Assembly: GCA_004335835.1 (NCBI GenBank)
Contig: RWJK01001046.1
Span: forward strand, 13,681 to 48,161
Length of the DNA stretch: 34,481 nucleotides
Direction of reading: 5' to 3'
Source of the DNA: Scenedesmus sp. ARA3
Lineage: Eukaryota > Chlorophyta > Chlorophyceae > Sphaeropleales > Scenedesmaceae
How positions within the stretch are numbered: position 1 is the stretch's first letter; the number at the start of each line of letters is the position of its first letter. Shown here piece by piece: positions 19,901 to 31,906 of the stretch. The notes beneath the pieces were generated by a model, which saw only the letters and a list, made by a program, of their open reading frames with translations, searched no databases and had not been told where the DNA came from. Both the position numbers and the translations under genes were made by a program.

Positions 19901-22119
19901 CTACTTCCCATGCCCTTCCTGCTTCTCTTGCTGCTTGCCGTCCTGCTTTTCTTCCTGCTGCACCTCATCTGGAAACACCGCCAGCACACAATTGCCCCTG
20001 TAGTCAACTGCTGCCCTGTACATGCCTACACTATTTAAGTCCGTAACACAGTTGTAGTCTCTATCCACACCCACGAAACCGCCATCGCCTTCTGCCATGC
20101 TTTGCCACACCACCTCGTGCATTGCTGCTGCCAGGCTGAGGCCCTTGTACTCCATGCGTGCTGCCACATCATGTGCAGCAGCACGCCGGATGAACTCCTC
20201 GCCTACGCCTGTGCCCGACACTGCACAGTTGATGTCAGCCCAGGTGCCTGCATCACAGTAATTGTACATACAGAAAGTGTGCAAGTGATCACCAGGCATC
20301 CACAGTGTGTGAAAGCTGGAGCGCGGGGGTGCCATCCTACAGGGCCGCTGCACAGCAAGCACAGTACTGGCACCGCTGCATTTCATACCTGTAAAGGTAT
20401 AACACAATGATACAGCCAGCGCCGAGCCGTGGCAACTGCTTCCACAGCAGCTGCTGGCTGTCTAGGCAATGCATCAGCCAGGCATCACAACAGCCCTCCC
20501 CACTTATCAAGGTCCCACCTGCTCCTATCATGGGTGTGTCGCCAATGCGCCCGTCCCACTTGTTGGTCCGCCCGCCAGTGCTGGTAGCTGCCCGTGCAAG
20601 TGATACAGAACAGCAGCACCAGGCAGCAGCATCCCACACACATTGCAGGCAGGTCAGAGCCCAGCCAAACTTCACATGTCACGTGTTTGCTGTGCCTGCA
20701 GGCCAGCAACTGCAACACCTACAAGAATGCCACGCCTCCTCCTGCAACGCGGCTGCTGCCCCATCATTGTAATGCTTGCATCATTGCCTGTACCCAAGGA
20801 TTGAACGGGACATGGCAGGTATGCAAAGCAGCAGGATTGTGCATGCCGCTTTCTGCCACCCAGAGCATGTATCTTGCTGCTGGCAGCCCCGCCCACCTGC
20901 GGCAAGCCTCCCTTGGCTGTCAATTGCCACTGCTCCAACTGTCTGGCAGTGATCCTTACTGCTGTCTGCTGCTGCTGCTGCTGCCGCTGCTGCTGCTGCT
21001 GCTGCTTGAGGTCCTGCTGCTGCTGCTGCTGCTGTGTCAGCAGGGCCGCCTATCTTCTGCACGATCTCATCTGCAGGCGCCAGCCGCTGCTCAGCCGCGT
21101 AGCGCTGCCACTGCTCCTTGCGCTGCTGCGTGGTGAAGCTGGCATTGTCCACCAGCTGCATGCCCTGCTGCACAGCAAACTGCTCCGCTTCTGGGCCAGA
21201 CAAGAAGATGTGCGGGGTGTGATCCATCACCTGGAGTGGCAACCCACAGTAAAGTACGTTTTTTGGTCAGAACTAGGTCAGATGCAGATTGGGGACTTTC
21301 TGCATAGTATTGCTTTGTGCACCCTGCAGCGCTGAGTGCGGGTAAGAAGTTGCATGAATGCTGCAGCAGCAGCTTCGACTTGTACTGCTGCACATTGAGA
21401 TTGACAGCTTGCCCCGCGTTGTGTGCCCTGCTGCTGAACCACCGATACATAACATGCTGTGGGCAGCATCACTCACATGCTTGGCCAGCACTATGGGGTT
21501 TGCCACTTGCTTGATGAGTGTCACAGCTCCACACGCGCTGCCGCTGCTGCTCATGAGGGATGCTTCCAGCTCGTGCTGCCCGCTGGCAGTCAGCACAGAG
21601 CCAACACCTGCAGGCAAGGGCACACGCCGATTCTTCCCTTTGCTATACAAAGCCGCAGCATTATAAAGGTTGAACTAGTAGTACTAGAATGTGGCACATG
21701 AATAACGCTTTGAATTCGATGTGCCATGAACACGTCCAACAGGCTGTCGAGGTACTGCTGTGCCATCAATGCCATTTCGCCTGCAGAACACTATGCATCA
21801 AATGCAGCTTGGGCTCACCCGCATTGAAGTGCGGGTCATTCTCCAGTACTACCACAGATGCCACAGCAGCATCCACTGCAGAGCCCCCAGCCCGCAGCAC
21901 TGCATGGCCAGCATCCAGTGCAGCCTGCAGGCCCTCCTTGGCAGAGCCAATCCACACGCTGTTGCTGCTGTTGATTACGCCAGCACCGCCATGGATAGCC
22001 AGGGCATAGCGCAGTGGTTGCTGTGGCCTAGGTGGTGGTGCTGCTGTCGCTGCTGCTGCATCGCTTGCTGCTGTGCTGCTGCTAGCACAAGCCTGCTTGC
22101 TGGCAGTACTGGAGCTCAT
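19901..22119 (-). CDS. Isoaspartyl peptidase/L-asparaginase (plant-type, Ntn hydrolase)
   Basis: Five exons join in phase: 21819-22119, 21477-21607, 20897-21230, 20519-20587 and 19901-20247 (TAG), giving 393 residues. The enzyme family hydrolyses L-asparagine and isoaspartyl dipeptides and matures by self-cleavage in front of a catalytic Thr. Visible landmarks are YALAIHGGAGVI near the start, HFNAGVGSVL, the predicted nucleophile Thr241 in CQTVGAVAID, and ATSTGGRTNKWDGRIGDTP followed by IGAG and the C-terminal SGTGVGEEFIRR. A poly-Ala linker of variable look lies just before the cleavage site (about residues 210-233), where family members have a flexible loop. The C-terminus is a Gln/Lys/Glu-rich tail. 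The start at 22119 fits the family length; an in-frame ATG at 22245 would add 42 residues and cannot be excluded. No exon-edge duplication was seen in this gene. Confidence 0.94.
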
Positions 22120-23881
22120 GGGTATGACCAGAGTTGACTTGATTTGGTTCGGATAGCGATGTTTACGTGCCTGGAGGCAGTGCAGCCGGGGCAAGGCCGG
22201 GCGAGCACTGCTGATGAGTGTACTGCAGTGCGCATGGAGGAGCATGGTGCAAGCTGGCCTTGACTGCGTGGTGCTGTGGCAGTAGATAATGGTGCAATAT
22301 GCCTAAAACTATAAGGATCGTGCATGATCATCAACGAGGCTTCGGATTGTCAACATGAGCGTGTCGAATCAGGGGGGACTGGGCTGGTAGAGTCAGCGGG
22401 ATCTTCGAGCATATACTTTAACAAGTTACCTGAGTGCGTTATTGTTGAATTACATCCGCGCTGCTGAATGGAAGCAGCAGCTGCAGTATGAACGACTGTT
22501 GGGAAGGCGCCTAAGCAACAGCTGGATGAAGGGCGCTGATCTTGGAGTTACACTGCTGCTCACGTGCAAATATGTTGGTAGATGAAACATGTCACCATAT
22601 GCTGCAGGCACAGGCATCAACGTTGGGATTAGATCCATGACTAGGGTTTCCCTCCTACTTGACTGGTCAGCAACATCATGGTGTGTGGTTCAGGACACGA
22701 ACTGCTGCACTTGAACAAGAACAACCACATAGCTGTTACAAAAGGCTGAAATGTATGGCAACCTGCCGCGTGGCCTTCTGCCAGCATGCCTGGACAGCTG
22801 CCGAAACAATGCGACCCACTCAGCGCACCATTGCGTACCTGAACAACCTCAACATGCTGCACATGCTGCGATCTGACTCAGCACAGCTACACCAGTCACT
22901 GCCTCGACCCATGAAAGCTCGCCCCCAAACCAAGCGCATAAAAGGAGGCACTACTGCCATGTTCCATGGTTCCACAACTCTGGACTCCTGCGAGCCATGC
23001 CATGATGAACAGACGGGTGATGTTGACCAAGCAACGCCTGTGCCAAGGTGAGCTGCATACGGCGTTAGGATGCAGAACCATAGATACATCAGCGGTATGT
23101 GCAGCTGCACGCGTGCACGCACACATATTCAACAGCAACTGGGTGCAAAGCGAACAGTTGCTCGGTTGCAACATGCAAACGTCACGATCACAACGATGCA
23201 GCATCTGCAAAGTGCAGCAACACATAGTCCATCCACGATAGACCACAGCAGCCTTCCACAGACAGGGCTGGGGTACCTTGCACAGCTCAGCCTACTTGAA
23301 ATGTCCTCTGCTGCCTGTAGCACTGTCACCCCTGCACTCACAGCAGTGGCTACCCTCATCATGGGCCAACTCAAGCCGCCAGATGCCCAGATTCATCTGC
23401 TGCTTCCCCTTATCTGCTGCCCAGACTTATCTGCTGCTCACTGAATTCAAGCAGACTCCAGCCCTGTCACACTCTTGCTCAAAATAGCTTAATCACATCG
23501 CTTTGCATCACCACATCGCGCTACGGCATGAACAGTCGCTATGACAACCTGACAGGCCTATACAGTAAGGCTCGTCAGCCTCCAACAGCTACACAGTTGC
23601 TGTGAATGCTGTGAATGCACAGACACACCCACGCTTGACTCGCACCTAGACATGTGCTAACAGTATGGCACAAGATGTGGACAGACCTCCAACATGTGTC
23701 ATGATACATACACCCCTACAGTACCTAAAACACTGCCAGCCTGTTAGCAGCTGCAGCCCAACAGCAAACCCAGCAACACATACATAAAGTGCACATAACA
23801 TGCTGCACTTCCCCTTGTGCATCACTGCTGCAACCAGCCGCTAGCAGCCACCCGCACTACTGCAGGGTGCCTCTCCACCCC
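22120..23881. other. Non-coding interval between asparaginase and FtsZ2
   Basis: About 1.75 kb with no gene I can support on either strand. It should contain the asparaginase promoter and 5' UTR and the FtsZ2 3' UTR. It has fewer CAG/CTG tracts than the flanking genes and no visible repeat array. Confidence 0.55.
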
Positions 23882-26800
23882 TCACTTCTTGTTCAGCCTG
23901 CGCAGGAAGGCAGGAATCTCCACACCGCCAGTGGGCACATCAGCCCTCACACGAGGCTGCGCAGCAGCAGGCCTCTCCACCACCACATTAGGCCTACTGC
24001 CAGCTGCAGCCTGCTGCTGCTGCTCCGCAGGCATGTGCTGCCGCACGGGCGCGTGGCCGTTCCCATTCTGCCCCGCTGCAGCTGCAGCAGGTGATGTGGC
24101 ACGGGAAGATGCGGATGCTGGAGCTGCAGGTGCTGCAACAGCCTGCTGGGTGAGGTGCAGGCTCTGTGCATAGGCAGGGTCCTTTGGCCCCACGCCTGTT
24201 GCGATGAGGGTGATGCTGACTTCATCCTGCATGGATGGGTCCACCACTGCGCCGAAGATGAGGTTGGCATCGGGATCCACAAGGTCGTAGATGATCTCGG
24301 CAGCCTCGTTCACCTGCAGGAGGTTAGGAAGTTCACCGCAGGAAGTTTGTGTGGGTCAGTGTGAAGTTGCGCAGATGAGGTTGGCATCTGGGTCGACCAG
24401 GTCGTAGATGATCTCGGCAGCCTCGTTCACCTGCAGGAGGTTTGATAATTCACAGCGGGAAGTTTGTATAGGTCAGTGTGAAGTTGCGCAAATGAGGTTG
24501 GCATCGGGATCCACCAGGTCGTGAATGATCTCGGCGGCCTCGTTCACCTGCAAAGTTCAGTACTGCACAGCAGGAATTTTTTTTGCTGCACGGTTCTGTG
24601 CTAGTAGAATGCTGGTTTAAGGACTTGGCGTATGCATAAACTACTAAACTACGTTTGCAAGTGCTGCTCCCGCCTGAACCACGAGAAGCTTGCAGCAGCA
24701 GATTCATATGCATGTGTAACATGCAATCACCCTGCAGCGGTGGAGTATCAGGTCCTGCAAATGCAGGGCCAAGGCCCGGCCACCAATAACCCCCCTGAAC
24801 GCACCTCGAACAGGGACATGTCTGGCGGCCCCGTGATGTTCCACACAACGCATGTGGCCTGATTGAACTGCATGCATGGATGAAGTCTTTGCTCCAGCAT
24901 ATGCAAGTGCGTCATTGAACCGTCAACAAAATGCCCGCACCTCGAACAGGGACATGTCTGGTGGCCCCGTGATGTTCCACACGATGCCAGTGGCCAGGTT
25001 TATGAATGCATACAAAATTCTTTGCTCCAGCTTATGCAAATGAGTCCTCAAACCGTCATCAAGATGTGCGCACCTCGAAAAGGGACATGTCTGGTGGCCC
25101 TGTGGTGTTCCACACAATACATGTGGCCTGATTGAACTGCATGCATGGATGAAGTCTTTGCTCCAGCATATGCAAGTGGGCCATTGATCTGTCAGCAACA
25201 TGTGCGCACCTCAAACAGGGACATGTCTGGTGGCCCCGTGATGTTCCACACGATGCCTGTGGCCTGGTTGATGCCCACCTCCAGCAGCGGGCTGGCAGTG
25301 GCGGCCAGCGCAGCCTGCACAGCCCTGCAGCCAGCACACACAGATGCAAAAACACGTGTGAGGAAGCTCAACGTATGCAGGGGGCAACTTGTAGGCAGCA
25401 AACACAGGTCAACAAGCAGGTGAGTTGAGCTCGGCGTGGCAAGGAACACCTGACTGAAGGCAAGCAAAAGACGACATACCTGAGCATGCCGCACAGTGCT
25501 GCACAAAGTGGCAACAGCCTTTTTTCAAGACACATGCTTCACCAGCAAGGCAGCATGTGGTGGTTGATCTCCTTGCATCACAATGCATCTGCTGATGAGT
25601 ATGCTTGCATTGCGTGCTCAACCACCAATCCCAAATCTGCTTCACCAGCAGCGCTCTCTACTGCCTTGCACAAGAAACTCGTCCTATCGGTTGCATTGAC
25701 TCTACACAGCACTGCTGCTGCCGCTCCTGCCCACCTGTCCTGCCCGCTGGCCCTGCCCTGGCCCATGAGGCTGCTGCCTGCATTGGTCATCACCGCGCGC
25801 ACATCCGCAAAGTCCACATTCACCAGGCCAGGCACCTGCAGCAAAGACATCAGATGCAGAGACCGCAGCCACATACAAGAGTCAGTCACTGGGAGCAGCA
25901 GCGGTAGGGGGCATGATGATGTGACGGGTTGAAGTACAAGTGGATACCCTCCGGCCAATGCTTCGACTGACCAACAACTGCATCACCCACAACAGGACTC
26001 TCCAGGCCATGACAGCCAGCTGCGGCACTAGCCGGGGACACAACAAACCATCGCATCCAGCAGCATGTACGCACCATGATGTCGCTGATGCCCCTCACGC
26101 CAGCACTACTGATCTCTGCTGCTGCTGCCGTCTTATGTTACGTTAACATGCAGCGTCGCACACACCGTGATGATGTCGCTGCTGCCCCTCACGCCAGCAC
26201 TACTAATTCCTGCCGCTGCTGCTTCTGCTGCTGCCGTCTTATGTTACGTAACATATGTAACATGCAGCGCCGCACGCACCGTGATGATGTCGCTGATGCC
26301 CCTCACTCCGGCGCGCAGCACCTCATCAGCCACACGGAACGCCTCCGTCATGGGAATGTTCTGGTCCATGGCTGCGGCAGCAGCAGCAGCAGCAGACGAC
26401 ACACAACGACCAGATTGTTGGTGAACCAGCAGCAGCACCAGCACGTAGGCATGCAGCGCACAGTCAGACCAGCTGTGCGTGGTTGCAGCTGCTCACTGAC
26501 CGAGCACAGGAGAAGTGAGCTTGGCGCTGGTTCAGCTACACAGCAGGCCAGCAATTAGGGCTGCCTGCAGGACAGAACGCTGCACAGCCAGGCTCGAGCC
26601 ACAGCTGCTGGTTGTTGCCATGTGCCGCCCAATCTGCTGCAAGCTCTGCTGTGCACTGTGCCACACAGCCAGGTTCAATAAAAACAGACGCTCCCACTCA
26701 CTTGACAGCAGCCTGTCGTTGGGGATGACAATGAGTGTGTCCACAGAGTCACGCAGCGCTGCCACTGCTGAGGTCGCCTGCAGGCACAGATGACACATGT

Positions 26801-28556
26801 GTTGAAGATGGAGTGCAAACGAATTCAGAACGGTATCTGCAGCGCATGTGACTGCGGCATAAGATGCAGCATGCAAGCAGAGCAAGGGGCGGGCGCTGCT
26901 GCCTGTGCTGCCACCTGTGCAACGCACCAAAGGTGACATGACACACCGCAATGCATGCATCAGCACCAACAGCACTCGAAAACCAGCTGCCCACCTGGTC
27001 TTGTGCTGCCTGTGCTGCTAGATGCTGCCTGTGCAACAAGCCGCAAATAGCCCAGACACACAGCAATGCATGCAACAGCACCGGCAACAACGAGCTGCCC
27101 ACCTGGTTCTTGCGCTGCCTGCCCTCGAAGGTGAAGGGCAGCGTCACAATGCCCACTGTCAGGATGCCCAGCTCACGCGCAGCAGCAGCCACCACGGGCG
27201 CTGCGCCGCTGCCGGTGCCGCCACCCATGCCAGCCTGCGGCAACAGCAGCAGCAGTGGTGGTAAAAGAACTTCTGCGAGACAGCACATCCCAAACAGTGC
27301 CCTACAAGTGCAACCTACCATGGAAGTGCAAGCATAGGTCGCAGAACATCATGCAGTTGATGACCCAATGCATGTACGCAACGGAGACCAGTCAAGGCAC
27401 ATAAGCGAACGAAAGCGCCCACACATGAAGGCCACACCTCGCTGCTGCTGTACGAGCCGTTGCTGCTGCACTTGCTGCTGCTGCTGTTCCTGCAGCACTC
27501 ACCGTGACGAAGACCATGTCTGCACCCTGCAGCACCCTGAGCACCTCCTCCCTGCTCTCCTGCGCAGCTTGCTGCAAATGCAACAAGTGCAAAGAAAACC
27601 AAAGCACGGGAGAGCTTAGCTTGCTGAACCTGCCGTAGCACTGGGCATCTTGGCTGCAAGGGAGATTGATGCGTTGTTTGACAGCAGACATGGCCGCTTG
27701 CCTGCCTGCATGAAAGGCCTGCTGCCTGCTGCGACAAGTACACCATAGTGCATGGATGGGCTGCACACTGCATACAACAGGGAGCCCTTGACGTATACGT
27801 TTACAGTGTTTGCATGCGCGCAAACCCATGCTTAATGCGCACGCAGCGACACTACGCATTGCGCAGGTTGCCGGTGGGTTCCGCAGACAGGCAGGCATGT
27901 ATTTCAAATGCACAAATGCCGAAGCAGTCAACTTCCAAGGCAGGCCACATCTAGTGGACACGCACCAGTCCCACGCCTGGGTTGCCGCCAGCACCCAGAC
28001 CACGAGTAAGCTTGCCTCCAATCTGCAGCTTTGACTTCTCTGGCAGAGGGCTGGATGTCAGCGCCTGCAGCAGTGGCAGTAGCGCTGCAGTCAAACATTG
28101 GCACTGACAGCCATGCTGCCAGCGTGCACGTCTGGCTGTTTCAAGCAGGCGTTGCTGCGTAGATACAGACGTTTGTTAGCATTGCTACTGCTCCCTCACC
28201 TGTGCATCTGTGTTCATGACCATGAGCTCCACTCCCTGCAGCTGGCTAGACAGCATACGATTCACGGCGTTGCTGCCACCTCCACCAACACCAACGACCT
28301 TGATCTGGGCTGCTGAAAAGTTGTTTGCTGCTTGTGCCTTGACAGAGCGACGCTCGGGACGCTGGGGAGGAAGCCACAGCCCGCTGCCCGCATTTTGCTG
28401 CACCTCTGCGCGCAGGCTGTGCATGTCTTTCCTGCTGGTACGCCTGTGAACCATCCTGGTCGATCGTGGACCAGCAGCAAGCCCAGCAAAGCTGGGCGCC
28501 ATGGGAGTTGCAACACGGTGCGAACTGGCTAGCGCCTGCATGCTGCCCAGCATCAT
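23882..28556 (-). CDS. FTSZ2: Plastid-division GTPase FtsZ, FtsZ2 type
   Basis: Nine exons join in phase: 28200-28556, 27966-28064, 27503-27571, 27103-27234, 26702-26777, 26280-26371, 25735-25835, 25210-25324 and 23882-24313 (TGA), giving 490 residues. FtsZ forms the tubulin-like ring inside the chloroplast at the division site. Residues 1 to about 80 are Arg/Ser/Ala-rich and fit a chloroplast transit peptide. The GTP-binding loops are intact: [11 protein letters not shown] at 91-101, the tubulin signature GGGTGSG at 179-185, and the T7 loop NVDFADVR at 281-288. The stretch [18 protein letters not shown] and the tail [13 protein letters not shown] at the very end match the FtsZ2 rather than the FtsZ1 class; in plants this tail binds ARC6. 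An Ala/Gln-rich linker precedes the tail. Four exon borders carry tandem copies of exon edge plus splice site. The first of two adjacent ATGs was taken as the start. Confidence 0.97.
24255..24554 (-). repeat. 117-bp tandem repeat: three copies of the 5' edge of FtsZ2 exon 9 with acceptor
   Basis: The acceptor TGCAG plus [19 protein letters not shown] recurs with acceptors at 24314, 24431 and 24548, an exact 117-bp spacing each time. The two outer copies leave exon homology after NLI and run into CATSH and a stop. The outermost copy has His in place of Tyr. Confidence 0.95.
24801..25290 (-). repeat. Four copies of the 3' edge of FtsZ2 exon 8 with donor
   Basis: The edge coding [18 protein letters not shown] followed by a GTGCG donor has ends at 25210, 25074, 24941 and 24805 (136, 133 and 136 bp apart). 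The outer copies keep most residues, with changes mainly before the VWNITG core, and all keep a GT. Confidence 0.95.
26071..26320 (-). repeat. Three copies of the 3' edge of FtsZ2 exon 6 with donor
   Basis: The edge coding [11 protein letters not shown] and its GTGCG or GTGTG donor has ends at 26280, 26166 and 26075 (114 and 91 bp apart). The outermost copy ends in Met instead of Thr; the middle copy differs at one residue in the ISDI core. Confidence 0.88.
26905..27125 (-). repeat. Copies of the 3' edge of FtsZ2 exon 4 with donor
   Basis: The exon end at 27103 (GGCAGCGCAAGAACCAG then GTGGGC) is echoed with an end at 26995, 108 bp away, still followed by GTGGGC. A weaker echo ends near 26915. 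Confidence 0.65.
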
Positions 28557-28828
28557 TTGATCGAACGTGTATGTCTTTCAGGTAGTGATCAAGGTCGCCA
28601 AAACCAGCTGAGATCCTGTTTTGCACTTGGTTGTTTGAACTGTGACTTGCGCGACTTGTGACGCAACGCCCGACCAGCAGTAAGCAATAATCTTGAACCA
28701 CACCAAACGATGTGTTTTGCGTCGGGTGCGTGAAAGTGCTACATGCAAACCTTGATGCCATCATTCAAACGAACAGCCGGTGTTTAGGGCCTTGGGGTGC
28801 AATCCATAATCGAAGGCGCTGAAAGTCT
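28557..28828. other. Short interval between FtsZ2 start and methyltransferase stop
   Basis: Only 272 bp separate the FtsZ2 start codon from the stop of the next minus-strand gene. It must hold both the FtsZ2 promoter and the 3' end of the methyltransferase transcript. No clear motif is visible. Confidence 0.6.
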
Positions 28829-29603
28829 TTATACTGCTGTTACACGATGGAGGATGTACCTGCTGTCCCGAGCATCCAGGGCGGGCAGGTCTTGAAACAT
28901 CACTGGCTGTTCAGCACTACTGCTCCCTGCCTCTGCTGCTCCACACCAGCTGCTGGGCTGCATGGGCAACTCTTGTGCCAGCAGCCTGTGCTCTCTCGCT
29001 AAGTCTTCAAACAGCTGAAGTGTGCTGGCCTGTCGCCTGGTTGTGGACAGGTAAGCAGCGCTACGCCTTCGCCTGGCCAGCACTGTATCAGAACTTGCAG
29101 CTGCACCTGCACTGCTGCCTGCAGCTGCACCTGGCGCGTTGTGTGCACCCAGCAGCTGCGTCAGCAGCCGCACTACGCTGGGCACTGCTGCTGGGTCATA
29201 CAGTATATCGCTGCCAAGAATAACGTCTGCACACAGCCCTGGCACATCTGCGCTCCAGTCTAAAGGGCACGCCAGCAGCTCAGGCTCCTGCAAGCAGAAA
29301 CAGCAGCAGCCACCAGCCAGTGCTCAACAAGATCACTGTATTATTCTGCTTGTGCATACTCATGGCACACCTGCATGTATAGCACGATCAGGCTTGCAGG
29401 CTTGCAAGCCACCGCGCCTTGCTGGTATGTCACAATGACCACGCGACTGCCGCGTGCCAACAGCTCTGCTGCGACCCCAACTGCATCCCGATGCAACAGC
29501 ATGCACAGCTGCAGCACTTGCACAGCACCACAACCGCAGGTGTGTACAGCAGCAGGGGCAGCAACCCGCTCAACCGACCTGGCTGTTCTGCTCTACAACA
29601 CCT

Positions 29604-29636
<33 letters not shown>

Positions 29637-30373
29637 GCCAGCAGCTGCGCGCCCTGCTGCCAGCTGCCCAGCAGCCTCACGCAGCGCCCATTCAGCGCCA
29701 TGTTGCTGCTGCAGTTGACCAGCGTGCGCGGGTCCCCATCGGTCAGCAGCAGGCAGGCGGGCTGCAGCCGGGCCGTACAGGCAGCCACCAGGCCAGGCCC
29801 GCAGCCCAGCTCAATGACCGTCTTGCCTGCAGGCCGTGACAGTGCAGTGCAGCGTACATGTAGCGGTGCATATTATTGCAGTGCAGCAGCAGGGCCCGCA
29901 GCCCAGCTCAAGGACACTCTTGCCTGCAGGCAGGCCAACCCAGCGCAAAGTTACTGTTGGCAATGTTTGAGGTATGCAGCACAGTGCAGCAGCAGGCCAG
30001 GCCCGCAGCCCAGCTCAAGGACAGTCCTGCCTGCAGGCATGCAGCCACAGTGCAAGACGTTTTCGGGGCAGCGGTTCATACGGCGACACAGGGCAGTGCG
30101 GCAGCAGGCGCGCAGCGCAGTACAATCAGAGTCATGCCCGCATGCAGGCAACTGCTGTGCAAACACACCCACTCCTACACACACGCACGCACGCTCGTCC
30201 GCGCTCTTACACGCACACCTGCAATAATGCCTTGGTGGTTGAGCAGCCACTCCGCCAGCAGGAAGCCAGCGTCCCACATGTGGCAGCCCGTGCCTCCCTC
30301 AAACAGGTTGGCGCTCATGTGCACAGACACCAGGCCAGCGCAGTGCCGCTGCTGCACATGTGAGCAGCCGTTG

Positions 30374-30417
<44 letters not shown>

Positions 30418-31489
30418 ATCCTGCACGTGCTGGCAGTGCTGCTGCTCAGGCGGACTGCCATTCTCTTGCTGCTGTTGCTGTTGCCGGTGGTGCTGAGGTG
30501 AGCTGCCGTTGGCCTGCTGCTGGTGCTGCTGCGTGCTCTGCTGGCTGCAGTCCTCCAGCTGCAGCTGCCCTGCTGCCAGCAGCAGCTCTGACATCAGCTG
30601 CTGCCTGGCCTGCAGCTGCTGCAGCTGCGCCAGTGGCATACCAAGCCCGCTGCACCCCTCTGCACCTTCATCCTGCTGCTGCTGATGATGATGATGATGG
30701 ATGTGGTGGTGCTGCTGCTCTGTGAGTTGTGACGGCTGGCAGGCAGCCCGGCAGTTTGCAACCTGCTGCTGCTGCAGCTGCTGAAGCTGGTGCCAGCTGG
30801 GGCTGCTGCTGTAGTAGAACGTCTTGTAGCGCCACGGCACTGCATCGTCATCCTGCGCCCACAGCAGCGGCAGCAGCAGCAGCAGCAGCCGGCACGATAC
30901 TGTATCACGATTAGTTTGCTCAAAGCAGGACGATGCAGGAGTGCTGGAAGGTACTCTCCGCTGCTGCATGGAGCTGCTGTTCACCAAGCAACAGCAAAAA
31001 GCATCATGCGTGCAGTCACCAGCTGCACTGCAGCTACTGATGCGTGCCTGTGTTGCGCCACACTTTTGTGCATGCACTGCTGCCTGAGCAAGTGCTGCGC
31101 CATGCCTCAGTTGCACTGCCACTAGCTGCTGCCCTGCCATTCTGATTGTACTCGCATTATTTGGAAGTCCACAGGGGACCTCACCCGTCTGGGGAGGCAG
31201 TGACAGGCTCATTTGGCAGAGAAGCAAACAACCAAAGAAAACCATGCATCGCTGGTCCTATAAGAGGGACATTACCACCAAATCTCACCTCTGCCACCAG
31301 CAGCAGCGCAGTGTACAGCTGCAGCAGGGCCTCCCCCAGCTCCTGCCCTGACCCCTCTGCTGCTGCAATGAGCTGCTTGGCCAGGCGTGTGATGTATTGT
31401 GCATTGGGTGGCAGAACGCGGCTCAAGGGGCTGGCCAGTGCTGCCAGCAGCACCGACTGGGAATGTGGGCCCAGTTTGGGGTGATCGTC

Positions 31490-31533
<44 letters not shown>

Positions 31534-31906
31534 GGTTGCTGCTGCTGCAGGCGAGCAGTGCCTCCAGGACCTGTTTTGTGCGTGTAATTGGCAGCATGGT
31601 CACATCATTGCTGGTGCTGATGGGCCGGAAAGTTGGTTCACCACGTTGCTGTGCTGGTAGATCGTATGCAGGGACACAGCTGTGCGTTGCTGGGCAGCTG
31701 GCACATGCAAGTACATATGATCAAGTGCGCAGATCAGGACAGTTGCTGCGCTGTCTTACTCATAACCAAGCAGCTGCAAGTAACGCGTCAACAGGCGACG
31801 TGGCTGATGCAATAGCTGATTTCAGATGCTGATTTTCTGTGAGGCCCACCTGCTTGCCTGGCTGTTGCTGCCACAGGCGCAGTTGCAGGGACAGCTGTGC
31901 ATCCAT
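28829..31906 (-). CDS. EEF2KMT: FAM86-family protein-lysine methyltransferase (EEF2KMT-like)
   Basis: Likely exons: 31850-31906, about 31289-31648, 30219-30852, 29579-29826 and 28829-29287 (TAA), about 585 residues in one phase. The family trimethylates a lysine of elongation factor 2 with S-adenosylmethionine. The N-terminal helical part (MDAQLSLQLRLW; PPNAQYITRLAKQLIAA) resembles the FAM86 N-domain. GGTGCHMWDAGFLLAEWL around residue 330, the SAM-binding motif TVIELGCGPGL (353-363), LLTDGD, and ADVILGSDILYDP (454-466) follow in family order, and the protein ends RYILHRVTAV. The exon 30219-30852 carries Gln/His-rich runs from CAG tracts that make the protein much longer than the about 330 residues of animal FAM86. 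The donor at 29578 (GTCGGT) is weak, and the start of the second exon is chosen only by phase. Target assignment is inferred from family; related lysine methyltransferases are the alternative. Confidence 0.8.
29795..30145 (-). repeat. Copies of the 5' edge of methyltransferase exon 4 with acceptor
   Basis: The acceptor CCTGCAG plus the SAM-motif edge (sense GAGCTGGGCTGCGGGCC) recurs with starts at 29826, 29923 and 30030, 97 and 107 bp apart. A fourth copy near 30141 has lost the AG. Decay increases with distance from the real exon. Confidence 0.88.
30378..30415. repeat. CTG/CAG tract coding poly-Gln in the methyltransferase
   Basis: About twelve CTG units on the plus strand read as CAG (Gln) on the sense strand in the exon 30219-30852. 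Another tract at 31491-31532 codes Ser in the previous exon, and one at 29608-29637 codes Gln in exon 4. Confidence 0.9.

Noticed and set aside
22120..23881. Small genes in the asparaginase-FtsZ2 gap
   Set aside because: Open frames of 60-130 codons on both strands show no domain, no start context and no splice consistency.
29341..29523. Possible extra methyltransferase exon (LLARGSRVVIVTYQQG)
   Set aside because: It looks protein-like but is not needed: the exon ending at 29579 joins the exon starting at 29287 in phase and the family order of motifs is complete. No good splice pair was found for it.
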